Assembly (NCBI GenBank): GCA_040772545.1
Contig: JAXGXY010000003.1
Span: 1 to 64,000, forward strand
DNA from: UBA1431 sp002329665
GTDB taxonomy: Bacteria > Bacillota > Clostridia > Christensenellales > UBA1431
DNA: 64,000 bases
Reading direction: 5' to 3'
Shown here one piece after another: positions 9,407 through 17,389 of the stretch (positions are counted from its first letter, which is position 1; each line of letters opens with the position of its first letter). The translations under genes were made by a program, and so were the position numbers. Under the pieces are notes generated by a model. The model saw nothing but the letters and a program-made list of their open reading frames with translations. It searched no databases and had not been told where the DNA came from.

Positions 9407-10620
9407 TCCGTCTCCTCCTTCCCCGTATGCCCGTCAATCACGCTGCCGCGCTCGTACACGGCGCCGTCGGGCACGGCGACGTCGCTCGCGACCAGGGTGA
9501 TCCCGCCGGCGTTCTTCTCCGGCTTCTGACCGGGCGCGCCGATGTGGCAGCCCCCGCCCACCACCGCGTGCTCGGCGATTATCGCGCGCTCCACCCGCGC
9601 GCCGTCGCCAATGCGCGCAAACGGCATGACCACCGACTCCCTGACCAAGGCGCCCCTGCCTACGTACACCCCGGAGGAGAGCACGCTTCTTTCCACCTCG
9701 CCGTATATCGTGCAGCCTTCCGGAACAAGGCTGCACGCCACGCGCGCGCCCTCCCCCACGTAATGCGGCGGGAGGTTGGGGTTTTTTGAATAGATCCTCC
9801 ATACGGGGTCGTAGAGGTCGAACGCGGGAGGGCTGGAGATGAGGTCCATGCTGGCCTGCCACAGGCTCCGTACCGTGCCCACGTCCCGCCAGTATCCCTC
9901 GAACGGGTAGGCGAGGGCGCGCGCGCCGCTCCGTATCATCGCCGGGATCACGTCCTTGCCGAAGTCGCTCGAGGACGCCGGGTCGCTCGCGTCGCGTATG
10001 AGGTATTCCTTGAGCACCCTCCAGTTGAAAACGTAGACGCCCATCGAAGCGAGGTCGCTTTTCGGTTCGGCGGGCTTCTCCTCGAAATCGACCACGACGT
10101 TGTCCTCGTCGCAGCGCATCAGGCCGAAACGCCCCGCCTCGTTCATCGGCACGCGCATCACGGCGATGGTCGCGTCCGCCTCCTTTTCGCAGTGCGCCCC
10201 AAGCATCTCCCTGTAGTCCATCTTGTAGATGTGGTCGCCCGAGATGACCAGCACGTTCTCGGGGTCGTACCCCTCGATGAAACCGATGTTCTGGTAGATC
10301 GCGTTGGCCGTGCCCGTGTACCATTTGCCCCCGCCGCTTCGGTGGTAGGGCGAGAGCACGTACACGCCGCCGTGCACGCGGTCCAGGTCCCACGCCTGCC
10401 CCGTCCCCAGGTAGAAGTTGAGTTCGTGGAGCTGGTACTGCATCAGCACGCCCACGGTGTCCACCCCCGAATGCGCGCAGTTGCTAAGGGCGAAGTCGAT
10501 GATGCGGTACTTCCCCCCGAACGACACCGCGGGCTTGGCCCTGTCCCGCGTCAGCACTCCCAGCCTGCTCCCCTGTCCGCCCGCGAGCAGCATTGCGATG
10601 CATTTTTTGGTTTTTTTCAT
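9403..10620 (-). CDS. glgC: Glucose-1-phosphate adenylyltransferase catalytic subunit
   Basis: Makes ADP-glucose from ATP and glucose-1-P, the committed step of glycogen synthesis. 405 residues: nucleotide loop MLLAGGQGSRLGVLT at the N-terminus, KPAVSFGGKYRIIDFALSN, FEEKPAEPKSD and the C-terminal beta-helix. A longer open frame extends 115 codons upstream, but it lies inside glgB and is low-complexity; I use ATG after GGGGGGAGAGGG. The glgB frame continues 137 bases into this gene. Confidence 0.96.
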   Translation of the reverse strand: MKKTKKCIAMLLAGGQGSRLGVLTRDRAKPAVSFGGKYRIIDFALSNCAHSGVDTVGVLMQYQLHELNFYLGTGQAWDLDRVHGGVYVLSPYHRSGGGKWYTGTANAIYQNIGFIEGYDPENVLVISGDHIYKMDYREMLGAHCEKEADATIAVMRVPMNEAGRFGLMRCDEDNVVVDFEEKPAEPKSDLASMGVYVFNWRVLKEYLIRDASDPASSSDFGKDVIPAMIRSGARALAYPFEGYWRDVGTVRSLWQASMDLISSPPAFDLYDPVWRIYSKNPNLPPHYVGEGARVACSLVPEGCTIYGEVERSVLSSGVYVGRGALVRESVVMPFARIGDGARVERAIIAEHAVVGGGCHIGAPGQKPEKNAGGITLVASDVAVPDGAVYERGSVIDGHTGKEETE

Positions 10621-12511
10621 CCCTCTCCCCCCGCGATACTTTTTGCCCTTCTCCCGCTTCGACCCTGTAGAAAGCCGCCGACAGCGGACGCAGGTCCAGC
10701 AGAAGCGACTGCCCGAAACCGCCCGCAGGTTCGCTAACGGTCGCCCGGGCCCCGGGCCTCCCCGCGTCCGAACTGAATACCTCGGTGTACGTTCCCTTAA
10801 CGGGCACACCCGTCCTGTACCCTTCGCGGAAAACGGGCGTGAAATTGAAAGCGCAAAGCAGCGCATGCCTGCGTTTGAGCGAATAGCGCATGAACACGAG
10901 CACACAGCCCTCCCTGTCGTCCACGCTGCACCATTCAAAGCCTTCCCATCCGCCGTCCGATTCATAGAGCGGCGGCGTTTGCCCGTAGAACCGGCACAGC
11001 GCCCGCACGTACGCCTGCGCGTCCCTGTGCAGGTCGTAATCGAGCAGGAACCAGTCCAGCGGACGCTTCTCGTCCCATTCGATGAACTGCGCGATCTCGG
11101 CGCCCATGAAGAGGAGTTTCTTGCCCGGATGCGCGAACATGTAGGCCAGCAGCAGGCGCAGGTTCGCGAACTTCTGGTCGTACGTCCCCGGCATCTTGTC
11201 GAGCAGGGACAGCTTGGAGTGCACGACCTCGTCGTGCGAGAGGGGCAGGATATAGTCTTCCGAAAACGCGTAGGTCATAGAGAACGTGAGGCTGCCGTGC
11301 CTGCCGGAACGAAAGAGCGGGTCGGCCTGCATATAGTCGAGCACGTCGTTCATCCAGCCCATGTTCCATTTGAAGTCGAACCCCAGGGAATCCTTCGCGC
11401 CGTGTTTCCCGGTGACCCTGGGATAGGCGCTGGCCTCCTCCGCGAACATCAGCGCGCCCGGGCATTCCGTATGCACCGCGTCGTTGAGGGCGCGCAAAAA
11501 CCGTACCGCGTGAAAGTTCTCCCGCCCGCCCTCCTCGTTGGGGAGCCATGCGCCCCCTTCCCTGCCGTAGTCGAGGTAGAGCATGCTCGATACCGCGTCC
11601 ACCCGCAGGCCGTCGAGGTGGTAGGCGTCGAGCAGGAACACCGCGCTCGAAACGAGGAAGCTGTGCACCTGCGGTTTCTCGAAGTCAAAAAGGTTGGTCC
11701 CCCAGACCGGATGCTCGCCGCGCCGCGGGTCGGCGTGCTCGAAAAGCGCGGTGCCGTCGAAGCGGTAAAGGCCGTGCGCGTCCCTCGGGAAGTGGGCGGG
11801 GACCCAGTCCATCACGACGCCGAGGCCGTTTTGGTGGCAGCGGTCCACGAACGCCATGAACTCCTCCGGCGTCCCGTACCGGGACGTGATCGAGAAATAC
11901 CCCGTCACCTGGTAGCCCCAGGAGGCGTCGAAAGGGTGCTCGCAGAGCGGCAGCAGCTCGATGTGCGTAAACCCCATATCGAGGACGTAGGGCACGAGCG
12001 TATCGGCGAGCTCCGAATAGGAGAGGAAGCTCCCGTCCGGCCTCCTCCTCCAGGAGCCCAGGTGCACCTCGTACACCGCCATGGGCCGGGCGAACGGGTC
12101 GGCGGCTATCCTCGCCTTCATAAAGGACGCGTCCCCCCACGCGTAGCCCGCGAGGTCTTTAACCACCGATGCCGTGGCGGGGCGCAGCTCGGAACAGAAC
12201 GCGAACGGGTCCGCGCGCAGGCGCCGGACGCCGCTTTGTTCCTGTATCGAGAATTTGTACCTGTCCCCCGGCCGCACACCGTCGACGCATGCGGCCCAGA
12301 TGCCCGAACCCGCCTGGGGCGCGAGCGGGTGCTCCGTTTCCGACCAGCCGTTGAAATCGCCCGCAACGCTGATGGCGCTCGCGTGCGGCGCCCATACGGC
12401 GAACCGCCAGACTCCGTCCCCGGCGGGGTGCGCGCCCAGCGCGCGGTACGCGCGGCGGTGCGTCCCCTCGTTAAATAGGTACAGATCGTCCGGTTCGAGC
12501 ATAGTGGTCAT
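10484..12511 (-). CDS. glgB: 1,4-alpha-glucan branching enzyme
   Basis: Introduces alpha-1,6 branches into glycogen; first gene of the operon. CBM48 domain (WAPHASAISVAGDFNGW, about residues 40-55), then the GH13 barrel with GLRVDAVSSMLYLDY (nucleophile Asp), FAEEASAYP (Glu) and LSHDEVVH, and a C-terminal beta-domain ending at LRPLSAAFYRVE. The family's normal end is there, near residue 618; the frame runs on for about 57 residues across the glgC start in another frame. Start ATG at 12511 follows GGGAGGGG closely; a second ATG at 12502 is also possible. An upstream extension without a ribosome site was discarded. Confidence 0.94.
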   Translation of the reverse strand: MTTMLEPDDLYLFNEGTHRRAYRALGAHPAGDGVWRFAVWAPHASAISVAGDFNGWSETEHPLAPQAGSGIWAACVDGVRPGDRYKFSIQEQSGVRRLRADPFAFCSELRPATASVVKDLAGYAWGDASFMKARIAADPFARPMAVYEVHLGSWRRRPDGSFLSYSELADTLVPYVLDMGFTHIELLPLCEHPFDASWGYQVTGYFSITSRYGTPEEFMAFVDRCHQNGLGVVMDWVPAHFPRDAHGLYRFDGTALFEHADPRRGEHPVWGTNLFDFEKPQVHSFLVSSAVFLLDAYHLDGLRVDAVSSMLYLDYGREGGAWLPNEEGGRENFHAVRFLRALNDAVHTECPGALMFAEEASAYPRVTGKHGAKDSLGFDFKWNMGWMNDVLDYMQADPLFRSGRHGSLTFSMTYAFSEDYILPLSHDEVVHSKLSLLDKMPGTYDQKFANLRLLLAYMFAHPGKKLLFMGAEIAQFIEWDEKRPLDWFLLDYDLHRDAQAYVRALCRFYGQTPPLYESDGGWEGFEWCSVDDREGCVLVFMRYSLKRRHALLCAFNFTPVFREGYRTGVPVKGTYTEVFSSDAGRPGARATVSEPAGGFGQSLLLDLRPLSAAFYRVEAGEGQKVSRGERDEKNQKMHRNAARGRTGEQAGSADAGQGQARGVVRGEVPHHRLRP

Positions 12512-12817
12512 TTCCCCTCCCGCATTCTGCGACAACGACCCGGTATGTTTTGTTGGTGCTCTGAAGCTACGCCTAAGATGCGATGTGGCCCGCAATATTA
12601 ATCAAGCAAGGCGGCGCCCCTGCTTTTCCATATTATTCATCTTCAGTATAACAATATATCGTGAGCAAGGCAAACGCGCCGGGCCGCCTGAACGATGATT
12701 CAACACCGGATACCAAAAGCCGACAAACGCCGGCCCCCGAGAGCGGCCACACGATGCCGCCCGCCGCACCCGTCAAGGCCGGCCCTTAGCCCATGGGTCC
12801 ATGCGCATACCCCTTCA
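12512..12817. other. Divergent upstream region of glgB and lplA
   Basis: No gene supported here. It holds the upstream regions of the glycogen operon (minus) and lplA (plus). An AT-rich patch at about 12630-12660 (rc contains TATACT and TAATAT) is the likely glgB promoter zone, but I cannot place a convincing -35. Confidence 0.5.
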
Positions 12818-12846
12818 TTGTCCGGGATGCCGTTTTTTGCTATAAT
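12818..12846 (+). promoter_or_regulatory. Sigma-A promoter of lplA
   Basis: TTGTCC at 12818-12823, 17-bp spacer, TATAAT at 12841-12846, with an extended -10 TG at 12838-12839. The ribosome site of lplA follows about 25 bases downstream. Confidence 0.8.
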
Positions 12847-12883
12847 TTAAAAAACCCGGAAAAACATAATGGGAGGAAACGAA

Positions 12884-13876
12884 ATGGCGATCACCCGCAC
12901 GCGGCTCGTCCTGGGTACGGGCACGGATCCCTGGTACAACCTCGCGCTCGAGGAACACCTGCTCGACACCGTCCGAAAAGACGAGTGCGTCTTCTACCTG
13001 TGGCAGAACCAGCACACCGTCGTCATCGGGAAAAACCAGAACGCCTGGCGCGAATGCCGCACCGACCTTCTGGAGCAGGAGGGGGGCAAGCTCGCGAGGC
13101 GGTCGTCGGGCGGCGGCGCCGTGTACCATGATCTGGGGAACCTCAACTTCACCTTCGTCGTGGACCGCGAATACTACGACCTGCACCGCCAGTTGGGCGT
13201 CATCCTTCAGGCCGTGAACTCCTTCGGCCTTAGCGCGAGCTTTTCCGGCCGGAACGACCTGGTCTTAAACGACCAGAAGTTTTCGGGGAACGCCTTTTTG
13301 CAGCGCAGCGGGGAAGCCCTGCACCACGGCACGCTGCTGTTGCACGTGGACATGTCGAAGCTCTCGCGCTATCTCCAGGTTTCGGCCGAGAAGATGCAGG
13401 CCAAGGGCGTTGCCTCGGTCCGCTCGCGCGTCACCAACCTGTGCGACCACGCGGACATCACGCTAAAGCGTATGGAGGAAGCGCTGGCCGATAGCTTCGC
13501 GCTCGAATACGGGAAACCCGACGTCCTCGCCCCGTCCGACCTCGACCGGGACGCCGTCCAAAAGAAATACGAAAAATACTCCTCGTGGGAATGGAACTAC
13601 GGCAAGACCCCGAAGTTTGACATCACGCTCGACACCCGTTTTGCCTGGGGCGGCGTCGAGATGGGGCTGTCGCTCAACTGCGGCGTCATCACCGAATGCC
13701 GGGTCTTCTCGGACGCGATGGACCAGGCTTTCGTCGAGAACCTCGCGCCCGCGCTCACCGGCTGCCCGTTCAGCTCCTGCGCCATGGCCGAGCGCGTGCG
13801 CGGCCTCGCCTGCGGGGAGGACACGGCCTGCATCCGCGAAGAACTCGCGGACTGGCTGATGCAGAAAGGATTCTGA
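12884..13876 (+). CDS. lplA: Lipoate-protein ligase A
   Basis: Activates and attaches lipoate (or octanoate) to lipoyl domains. 330 residues. The catalytic-domain motifs are present: RRSSGGGAVYHDLGNLNF (about residue 70) and the lysine loop with KFSGNA (about 130). A C-terminal accessory domain follows (WEWNYGKTPKFD), as in bacterial LplA. An ATG five codons earlier lies within the Shine-Dalgarno region, so I start at the ATG after GGGAGGAAACGAA. No lipoyl-domain protein or glycine-cleavage gene is in the window. Monocistronic judging by the repeat element downstream. Confidence 0.93.
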   Translation: MAITRTRLVLGTGTDPWYNLALEEHLLDTVRKDECVFYLWQNQHTVVIGKNQNAWRECRTDLLEQEGGKLARRSSGGGAVYHDLGNLNFTFVVDREYYDLHRQLGVILQAVNSFGLSASFSGRNDLVLNDQKFSGNAFLQRSGEALHHGTLLLHVDMSKLSRYLQVSAEKMQAKGVASVRSRVTNLCDHADITLKRMEEALADSFALEYGKPDVLAPSDLDRDAVQKKYEKYSSWEWNYGKTPKFDITLDTRFAWGGVEMGLSLNCGVITECRVFSDAMDQAFVENLAPALTGCPFSSCAMAERVRGLACGEDTACIREELADWLMQKGF

Positions 13877-13934
13877 CAGTCGCTACGATCGGCGTGGAGT
13901 TTGTTCCTATTGAGAGCGTATTGCGGGCTTCGAA

Positions 13935-14088
13935 GGCCTTGCCTAAAAAATCTGCAAAGCCCCGCCTAAGCAATCAACGCAAAGCCGTAGCTTTGCGTTG
14001 AAGAGGAGGAGCAACGCAGCGGGGCGAAGAATCCCCAAAGCGCAGCGCAAAGAGGGTTCTGAGCGAAGCGCAGTTTGCTCCGACGAGG
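13935..14088 (+). repeat. Dispersed structured repeat, copy A
   Basis: Contains a CAAAGCCCCGCCTAAGCAA unit, an 11-bp hairpin (CAACGCAAAGC / GCTTTGCGTTG around CGTA), and a 74-nt module bounded by inverted repeats GGAGCAA (14008-14014) and TTGCTCC (14075-14081), with an internal GGGG...CCCC hairpin. The module matches copies near 26.4 kb and 35.5 kb. It ends a few bases before the ribosome site of the next gene, so it would be part of that gene's leader. Confidence 0.8.
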
Positions 14089-14101
14089 AAGGAGGCGTCC
14101 C

Positions 14102-14860
14102 TTGCGCATATACTACCTCTACAACAGCGGGTTCGCGCTCCTATATGGCGATACCGCGCTCATCATCGACTATTATTTGGAAAGACCGCACGGCGGGAAG
14201 CGGGGCTTTGCCGGCGGCATCGTCGCCGAAGAGGAGCTGGCCGCCTATGAGAGGGTGTACGTGCTCTCCAGCCACGCGCATTACGACCATTTCAACCCGG
14301 CGGTGCTCGGGTGGCAGAAAGCGCACCCGGGCGTCAGGTACATACTCAGCCGGGACATCGAGGCCCGCGTGAAAGCGCCGGACAGCACGCAATACGTCGC
14401 GTTCCTCGGCAAGGGGGAGCGCTACGGCGACGGGCATGTCGCGGTCAGGGCCTACGGGAGCACGGACGAGGGCGTGAGCTTTCACGTCCTCATGGGCGGT
14501 CTCTCGGTCTTTCACGCGGGAGACCTGAACTGCTGGCACTGGCCGGAGGAATCGACCGAAGAAGAGAGCCGCCGGGCGATCGCCGAGTTCGAGCGGGAGA
14601 TGGCGGAAATCGCGCAAAACGTCGTGGAACCGGACGTCGCCTTTTTCCCGGTTGATCCGCGCATGGCCGCCGACTACGACCGCGGGGCGCTGTACTTTGC
14701 GCGGACCGTGCGGCCGCGCCTGTTCGTGCCCATGCATTTCCGCAAAGAAACGCGGGCGCCCACCGCCTTCGCCGAAAAACTCAGGGACACGGGCGTGCGG
14801 GTCTGGGCGGTTAGGGAGCGCGGCGAGTCCATCGAATACGAAGGAGGAGACAGTACATGA
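14102..14860 (+). CDS. Metallo-beta-lactamase-fold hydrolase
   Basis: A 252-residue predicted zinc hydrolase with the core motif SSHAHYDHFNP (HxHxDH) near residue 58, a GDLNCWHW segment in place of the usual GD and a late MHF histidine near residue 212. Substrate unknown. Start taken as TTG because GGAGG lies 6 bases before it and the protein then begins like its relatives (LRIYYLYNSG); an upstream ATG would put ten basic residues encoded by the repeat element in front. Its stop overlaps the next start as ATGA, so it is coupled to a glyoxalase-fold gene. That pairing could suggest a glyoxalase I/II-like detoxification pair, but the protein lacks clear glyoxalase II features. Confidence 0.85.
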   Translation: MRIYYLYNSGFALLYGDTALIIDYYLERPHGGKRGFAGGIVAEEELAAYERVYVLSSHAHYDHFNPAVLGWQKAHPGVRYILSRDIEARVKAPDSTQYVAFLGKGERYGDGHVAVRAYGSTDEGVSFHVLMGGLSVFHAGDLNCWHWPEESTEEESRRAIAEFEREMAEIAQNVVEPDVAFFPVDPRMAADYDRGALYFARTVRPRLFVPMHFRKETRAPTAFAEKLRDTGVRVWAVRERGESIEYEGGDST

Positions 14861-15237
14861 AGTTCACCTATTACCACTGCAACATCAACGTGCTCGACCT
14901 TAAAAAAAGCGTCGCCTTCTATGAAAAGGCGCTGGGCCTTCGGGAGGAGAAACGCAAGAAGGCGAGCGACGGGAGCTACGAGATCGTGTTCATGACCGAC
15001 GGGGCTCATGCCGTCGAGCTGACCTGGCTGCGCGACAAGAAGACCCCCTACGACCTGGGCGACAACGAGAGCCACATCGCGTTCAAGGTGGACGATTATG
15101 AGGCGGCGCACGCCCTGCACGAGGAAATGGGCTGCATCTGCTACGAAAACGAGAAGCTGGGCCTGTACTTCATCAACGACCCGGACGGCTACTGGCTCGA
15201 GATCCTCCCTCAGAACCGGGGGAACGTGGAACACTGA
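14857..15237 (+). CDS. VOC-family protein, glyoxalase I (lactoylglutathione lyase)-like
   Basis: A 126-residue vicinal-oxygen-chelate protein with paired beta-alpha-beta-beta-beta repeats. Metal-ligand candidates are His at residue 7 (YYHCNINV), the Glu in VELTWL, His in ESHIAFKV and Glu in YWLEILP, the pattern of glyoxalase I. Such enzymes isomerise the hemithioacetal of methylglyoxal, but the thiol in this organism is unknown. Start ATG (after AAGGAGGAG) overlaps the previous stop. Well matched to the family in length. Confidence 0.85.
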   Translation: MKFTYYHCNINVLDLKKSVAFYEKALGLREEKRKKASDGSYEIVFMTDGAHAVELTWLRDKKTPYDLGDNESHIAFKVDDYEAAHALHEEMGCICYENEKLGLYFINDPDGYWLEILPQNRGNVEH

Positions 15238-15265
15238 GGATGAGAAAAACTTTATTGCACGAAGT

Positions 15266-15286
15266 GTGGGGGATGCAATCCCCCAC
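15266..15286. repeat. Perfect 9-bp hairpin, also found at 26513
   Basis: GTGGGGGAT and ATCCCCCAC flank GCA. The same 9-bp arms with a CGC loop occur at 26513-26533 next to repeat copy B. Function unknown; it could terminate the glyoxalase transcript, but no T-run follows. Confidence 0.6.
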
Positions 15287-15310
15287 TCCCCATCCGCGTC
15301 AGATCGGCAG

Positions 15311-15333
15311 AAAAAAGGCCGCCTGATGGCGGC
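15311..15333 (-). terminator. Terminator of the DUF951-lepB-ogt operon
   Basis: Minus-strand GCCGCC / GGCGGC stem with an ATCA loop followed by CTTTTTT, about 95 bases after the stop of the small membrane protein gene. Confidence 0.75.
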
Positions 15334-15426
15334 AGACAATCTGCCCTTAAACCATGATTCCCAATGCGTGATGCATCAGCGCATTCTGATGACTGCGCTC
15401 ATTGATTCGTTCTGGCCTGTCTGATC

Positions 15427-15672
15427 CTACTTCCTCTTCTGTGCCCGCTTCATCTGCTTCTTGCTCATCTTCGCCTTCGACTGCTTCTGGCTGTGCCGCG
15501 AGCGGTTGTACTGCCCGTACAGGTACCCGCCCGCCCCGACCAGCCCGATGACGGCGCCCTGTAGCAGCGCGCTCCAGGTCTCCCTGTTTTCGCCCTGCAG
15601 GAGCATGAACCCGACGAACCCGGCGATTAGGCCGAACGCGGCGGCGATTATATAATTCCTGGCTGTGAGCAT
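15427..15672 (-). CDS. Small two-TM membrane protein with basic tail
   Basis: 81 residues: two hydrophobic segments (about 7-26 and 36-54) linked by a short polar loop, then a very basic C-terminal tail (RSRHSQKQSKAKMSKKQMKR). Start ATG follows GGGGGGAAAGAT. It lies 11 bases after ogt in the same operon. Not recognised; topology suggests both ends in the cytoplasm with the basic tail near the membrane or nucleic acid. Confidence 0.75.
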   Translation of the reverse strand: MLTARNYIIAAAFGLIAGFVGFMLLQGENRETWSALLQGAVIGLVGAGGYLYGQYNRSRHSQKQSKAKMSKKQMKRAQKRK

Positions 15673-15683
15673 ATCTTTCCCCC

Positions 15684-16187
15684 CTAGACAACGTATCCCT
15701 CGGCCGCGCCCCGCGCCTCGAGGTCCAGCAGGGCGCGCTTAATCCCGATCCCCGCGCCGTATCCACCCAGCGAATCAGCGGCCACCACGCGGTGGCAGGG
15801 CACGACGACGGAGACGGGGTTCTTCCCGTTCGCCCCGCCGACAGCCCTCGCGGCGCCCGGCCGACCGATCTGCGCCGCGACCTTGGCGTAGGTCTGCGTC
15901 CGGCCGTAGGGGATGGTCTGCAGCGCCGCCCAGACTTCGCGCTCGAACGCCGTCCCCCTGAGGTCGAGCGGTATCGTGAAGCGCATGGGTTCGCCGCCGA
16001 AATACCGGCGGAGTTCCCCGTCCCACTCAGGCGGCAGTTCCCTGTCCTCCGCGGCGAACGCCCCGCCGCCGAGCAGCCGTTCGATCCGCTGCGGCCCAAA
16101 GTCCAGCCGCAACAGGCCGCGGCCCGTCCAGGCGAGGCAGAGCAGCCCCACAGGGCTGTCGAAAGTCCTGGTATACAGTTTTTCCAC
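15684..16187 (-). CDS. ogt: Methylated-DNA-protein cysteine S-methyltransferase
   Basis: Direct reversal of O6-alkylguanine by transfer of the alkyl group to the active-site cysteine. The PCHRVV motif (Cys about 131) and RAVGGANGKNP preceding it are intact, as is the arginine-finger helix IPYGRTQTYAKVA. The N-terminal part is a short RNase-H-like Ogt domain. Start assigned to GTG, which lies 9 bases after GGGGGAG; a TTG six codons upstream overlaps the ribosome site. 167 residues, normal for Ogt. Confidence 0.95.
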   Translation of the reverse strand: MEKLYTRTFDSPVGLLCLAWTGRGLLRLDFGPQRIERLLGGGAFAAEDRELPPEWDGELRRYFGGEPMRFTIPLDLRGTAFEREVWAALQTIPYGRTQTYAKVAAQIGRPGAARAVGGANGKNPVSVVVPCHRVVAADSLGGYGAGIGIKRALLDLEARGAAEGYVV

Positions 16188-16208
16188 GTTGAACCACTCC
16201 CCCAATAA

Positions 16209-16769
16209 TCAGCCCAGCCACTTGATCGCGTCCAGCGGCCATACGACCGCCGTGGCGCGGCCGATAATCTCCGAAAGGGCGATGGGCCCTTCCTGCCGGC
16301 TGTCCAGGCTGTCGTTGCGGTTGTCCCCCATCACGAAAACGTACCCCTCCGGCACCCTGTACGGCTCCATCGATTCGCTGACGGGCTCCGTACCAAGATC
16401 GTCCGTAAGCGGCTTGCCGTCTATGTGCACGCGCCCGTTCACGACGGACACGGTCTCTCCCCCGAGGGCGACCACGCGCTTTACGTAATGCACGTCGCTC
16501 CCCGGGTATCTGCAGATGACGATGTCCATGCGCTTGGGCGCCGCGCCGAAGGCGTAGGCCAGCTTGTTCACCAGGATCTGTTCGTCCGTGTGGAGCGTGG
16601 GCTGCATCGAGGGCCCGTCCACCCTGGTGATCTCGAATACGAACACGCGCACGGCGAGCGCTATGATCACGGCGACCAGGACGGTCAGGACCATCTCCAG
16701 CCACGCCGGCATATGCCGTTTTGCTTTAACGGCCTCTTCATGCACCTCGGTTGGGATAGTATCTGTCAT
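16209..16769 (-). CDS. lepB: Signal peptidase I
   Basis: Membrane-bound serine protease that cleaves signal peptides of exported proteins. 186 residues of the Gram-positive SipS type: one N-terminal TM helix (about 23-46), the nucleophile in GPSMQPTLH (Ser 54), the general base in VHYVKRVVALGG (Lys 97) and GDNRNDSLDSR. The ATG used has no clear Shine-Dalgarno; the open frame continues upstream through the DUF951 gene but without family similarity. Coupling to the DUF951 gene (stop 48 bases upstream) may drive translation. Confidence 0.94.
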   Translation of the reverse strand: MTDTIPTEVHEEAVKAKRHMPAWLEMVLTVLVAVIIALAVRVFVFEITRVDGPSMQPTLHTDEQILVNKLAYAFGAAPKRMDIVICRYPGSDVHYVKRVVALGGETVSVVNGRVHIDGKPLTDDLGTEPVSESMEPYRVPEGYVFVMGDNRNDSLDSRQEGPIALSEIIGRATAVVWPLDAIKWLG

Positions 16770-16816
16770 TTGCGGTATTTGCGATATCAATCCGCATGGA
16801 AGGCGGTTGACTGTCT

Positions 16817-17020
16817 TTACTCCTTTTCCCCGGATTGCGTCCGCACGATCCTCCTCGCGCGTTTCATGAACGTGCCGCGCTCGAGCATCACGACGCGTCC
16901 GCAGCCCGCGCACTTGATCTTCACATCCATCCCGGTGCGGATGATGGTCCAGATATTGCTTCCGCAGGGATGCGGCTTCTTCATCTGCACTACGTCGCCC
17001 AGCTCGAACGTTTCGATCAT
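16817..17020 (-). CDS. DUF951 family protein
   Basis: A 67-residue protein starting with FELGDVVQMKKPHPCGSN and having Cys pairs at HPCG and KCAGCGR. This matches DUF951, a small conserved Firmicutes protein of unknown function. ATG is preceded by GGAGG at 9 bases. It opens an operon with lepB, ogt and a small membrane protein. Confidence 0.9.
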   Translation of the reverse strand: MIETFELGDVVQMKKPHPCGSNIWTIIRTGMDVKIKCAGCGRVVMLERGTFMKRARRIVRTQSGEKE

Positions 17021-17389
17021 GCGCGGCTTCCTCCTTCGCGCCCGGCCACGGACCAGCCCCTGACGCAGGATTGTGCCGAGCCGTTCCGCCGCCCGTACGC
17101 CGCCCGGTCACACGGGTATTTTACGATGTCGTGACGCCTGATATGCCCGGGCCTCCGGAAGGTTTCATGGCCCGGCCTTACACAGTATGTCAGGCCGCCC
17201 ACGCCCTCGCCTCACGCAGAAGCCTAAGGATCGGGTATGCCGATTGTACACCAACGGCGGCGATATAGGACAAGTATACCAAATCTTCACGCCGCCCGCC
17301 AATATTTTGCCCGCCCCGAACATAGAAAGATGCGCCGAATGTGAATACGGCGCAAAGTGAATTGTCCTTCCCCGGTCGGAAACCAGGGG
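17021..17389. other. Intergenic region, no gene seen
   Basis: About 370 bases upstream of the DUF951 operon. Short open frames here show no ribosome sites or family similarity. On the minus strand there is a TACAAT hexamer near 17250 that could be a -10, but its spacing to TTGTCC (19 bp) is poor. Confidence 0.4.

Noticed and set aside
10621..10965. 115-codon N-terminal extension of glgC
   Set aside because: Lies inside glgB, low-complexity, and the conserved GlgC start has its own ribosome site.
10418..12478. Long open frame antisense to glgB
   Set aside because: Arginine/proline-rich shadow of a GC-rich gene, no ribosome site and no family motif; glgB on the other strand has all catalytic motifs.
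13877..14101. Insertion sequence
   Set aside because: No transposase, and the element is defined by internal hairpins; no target duplication could be identified by eye.
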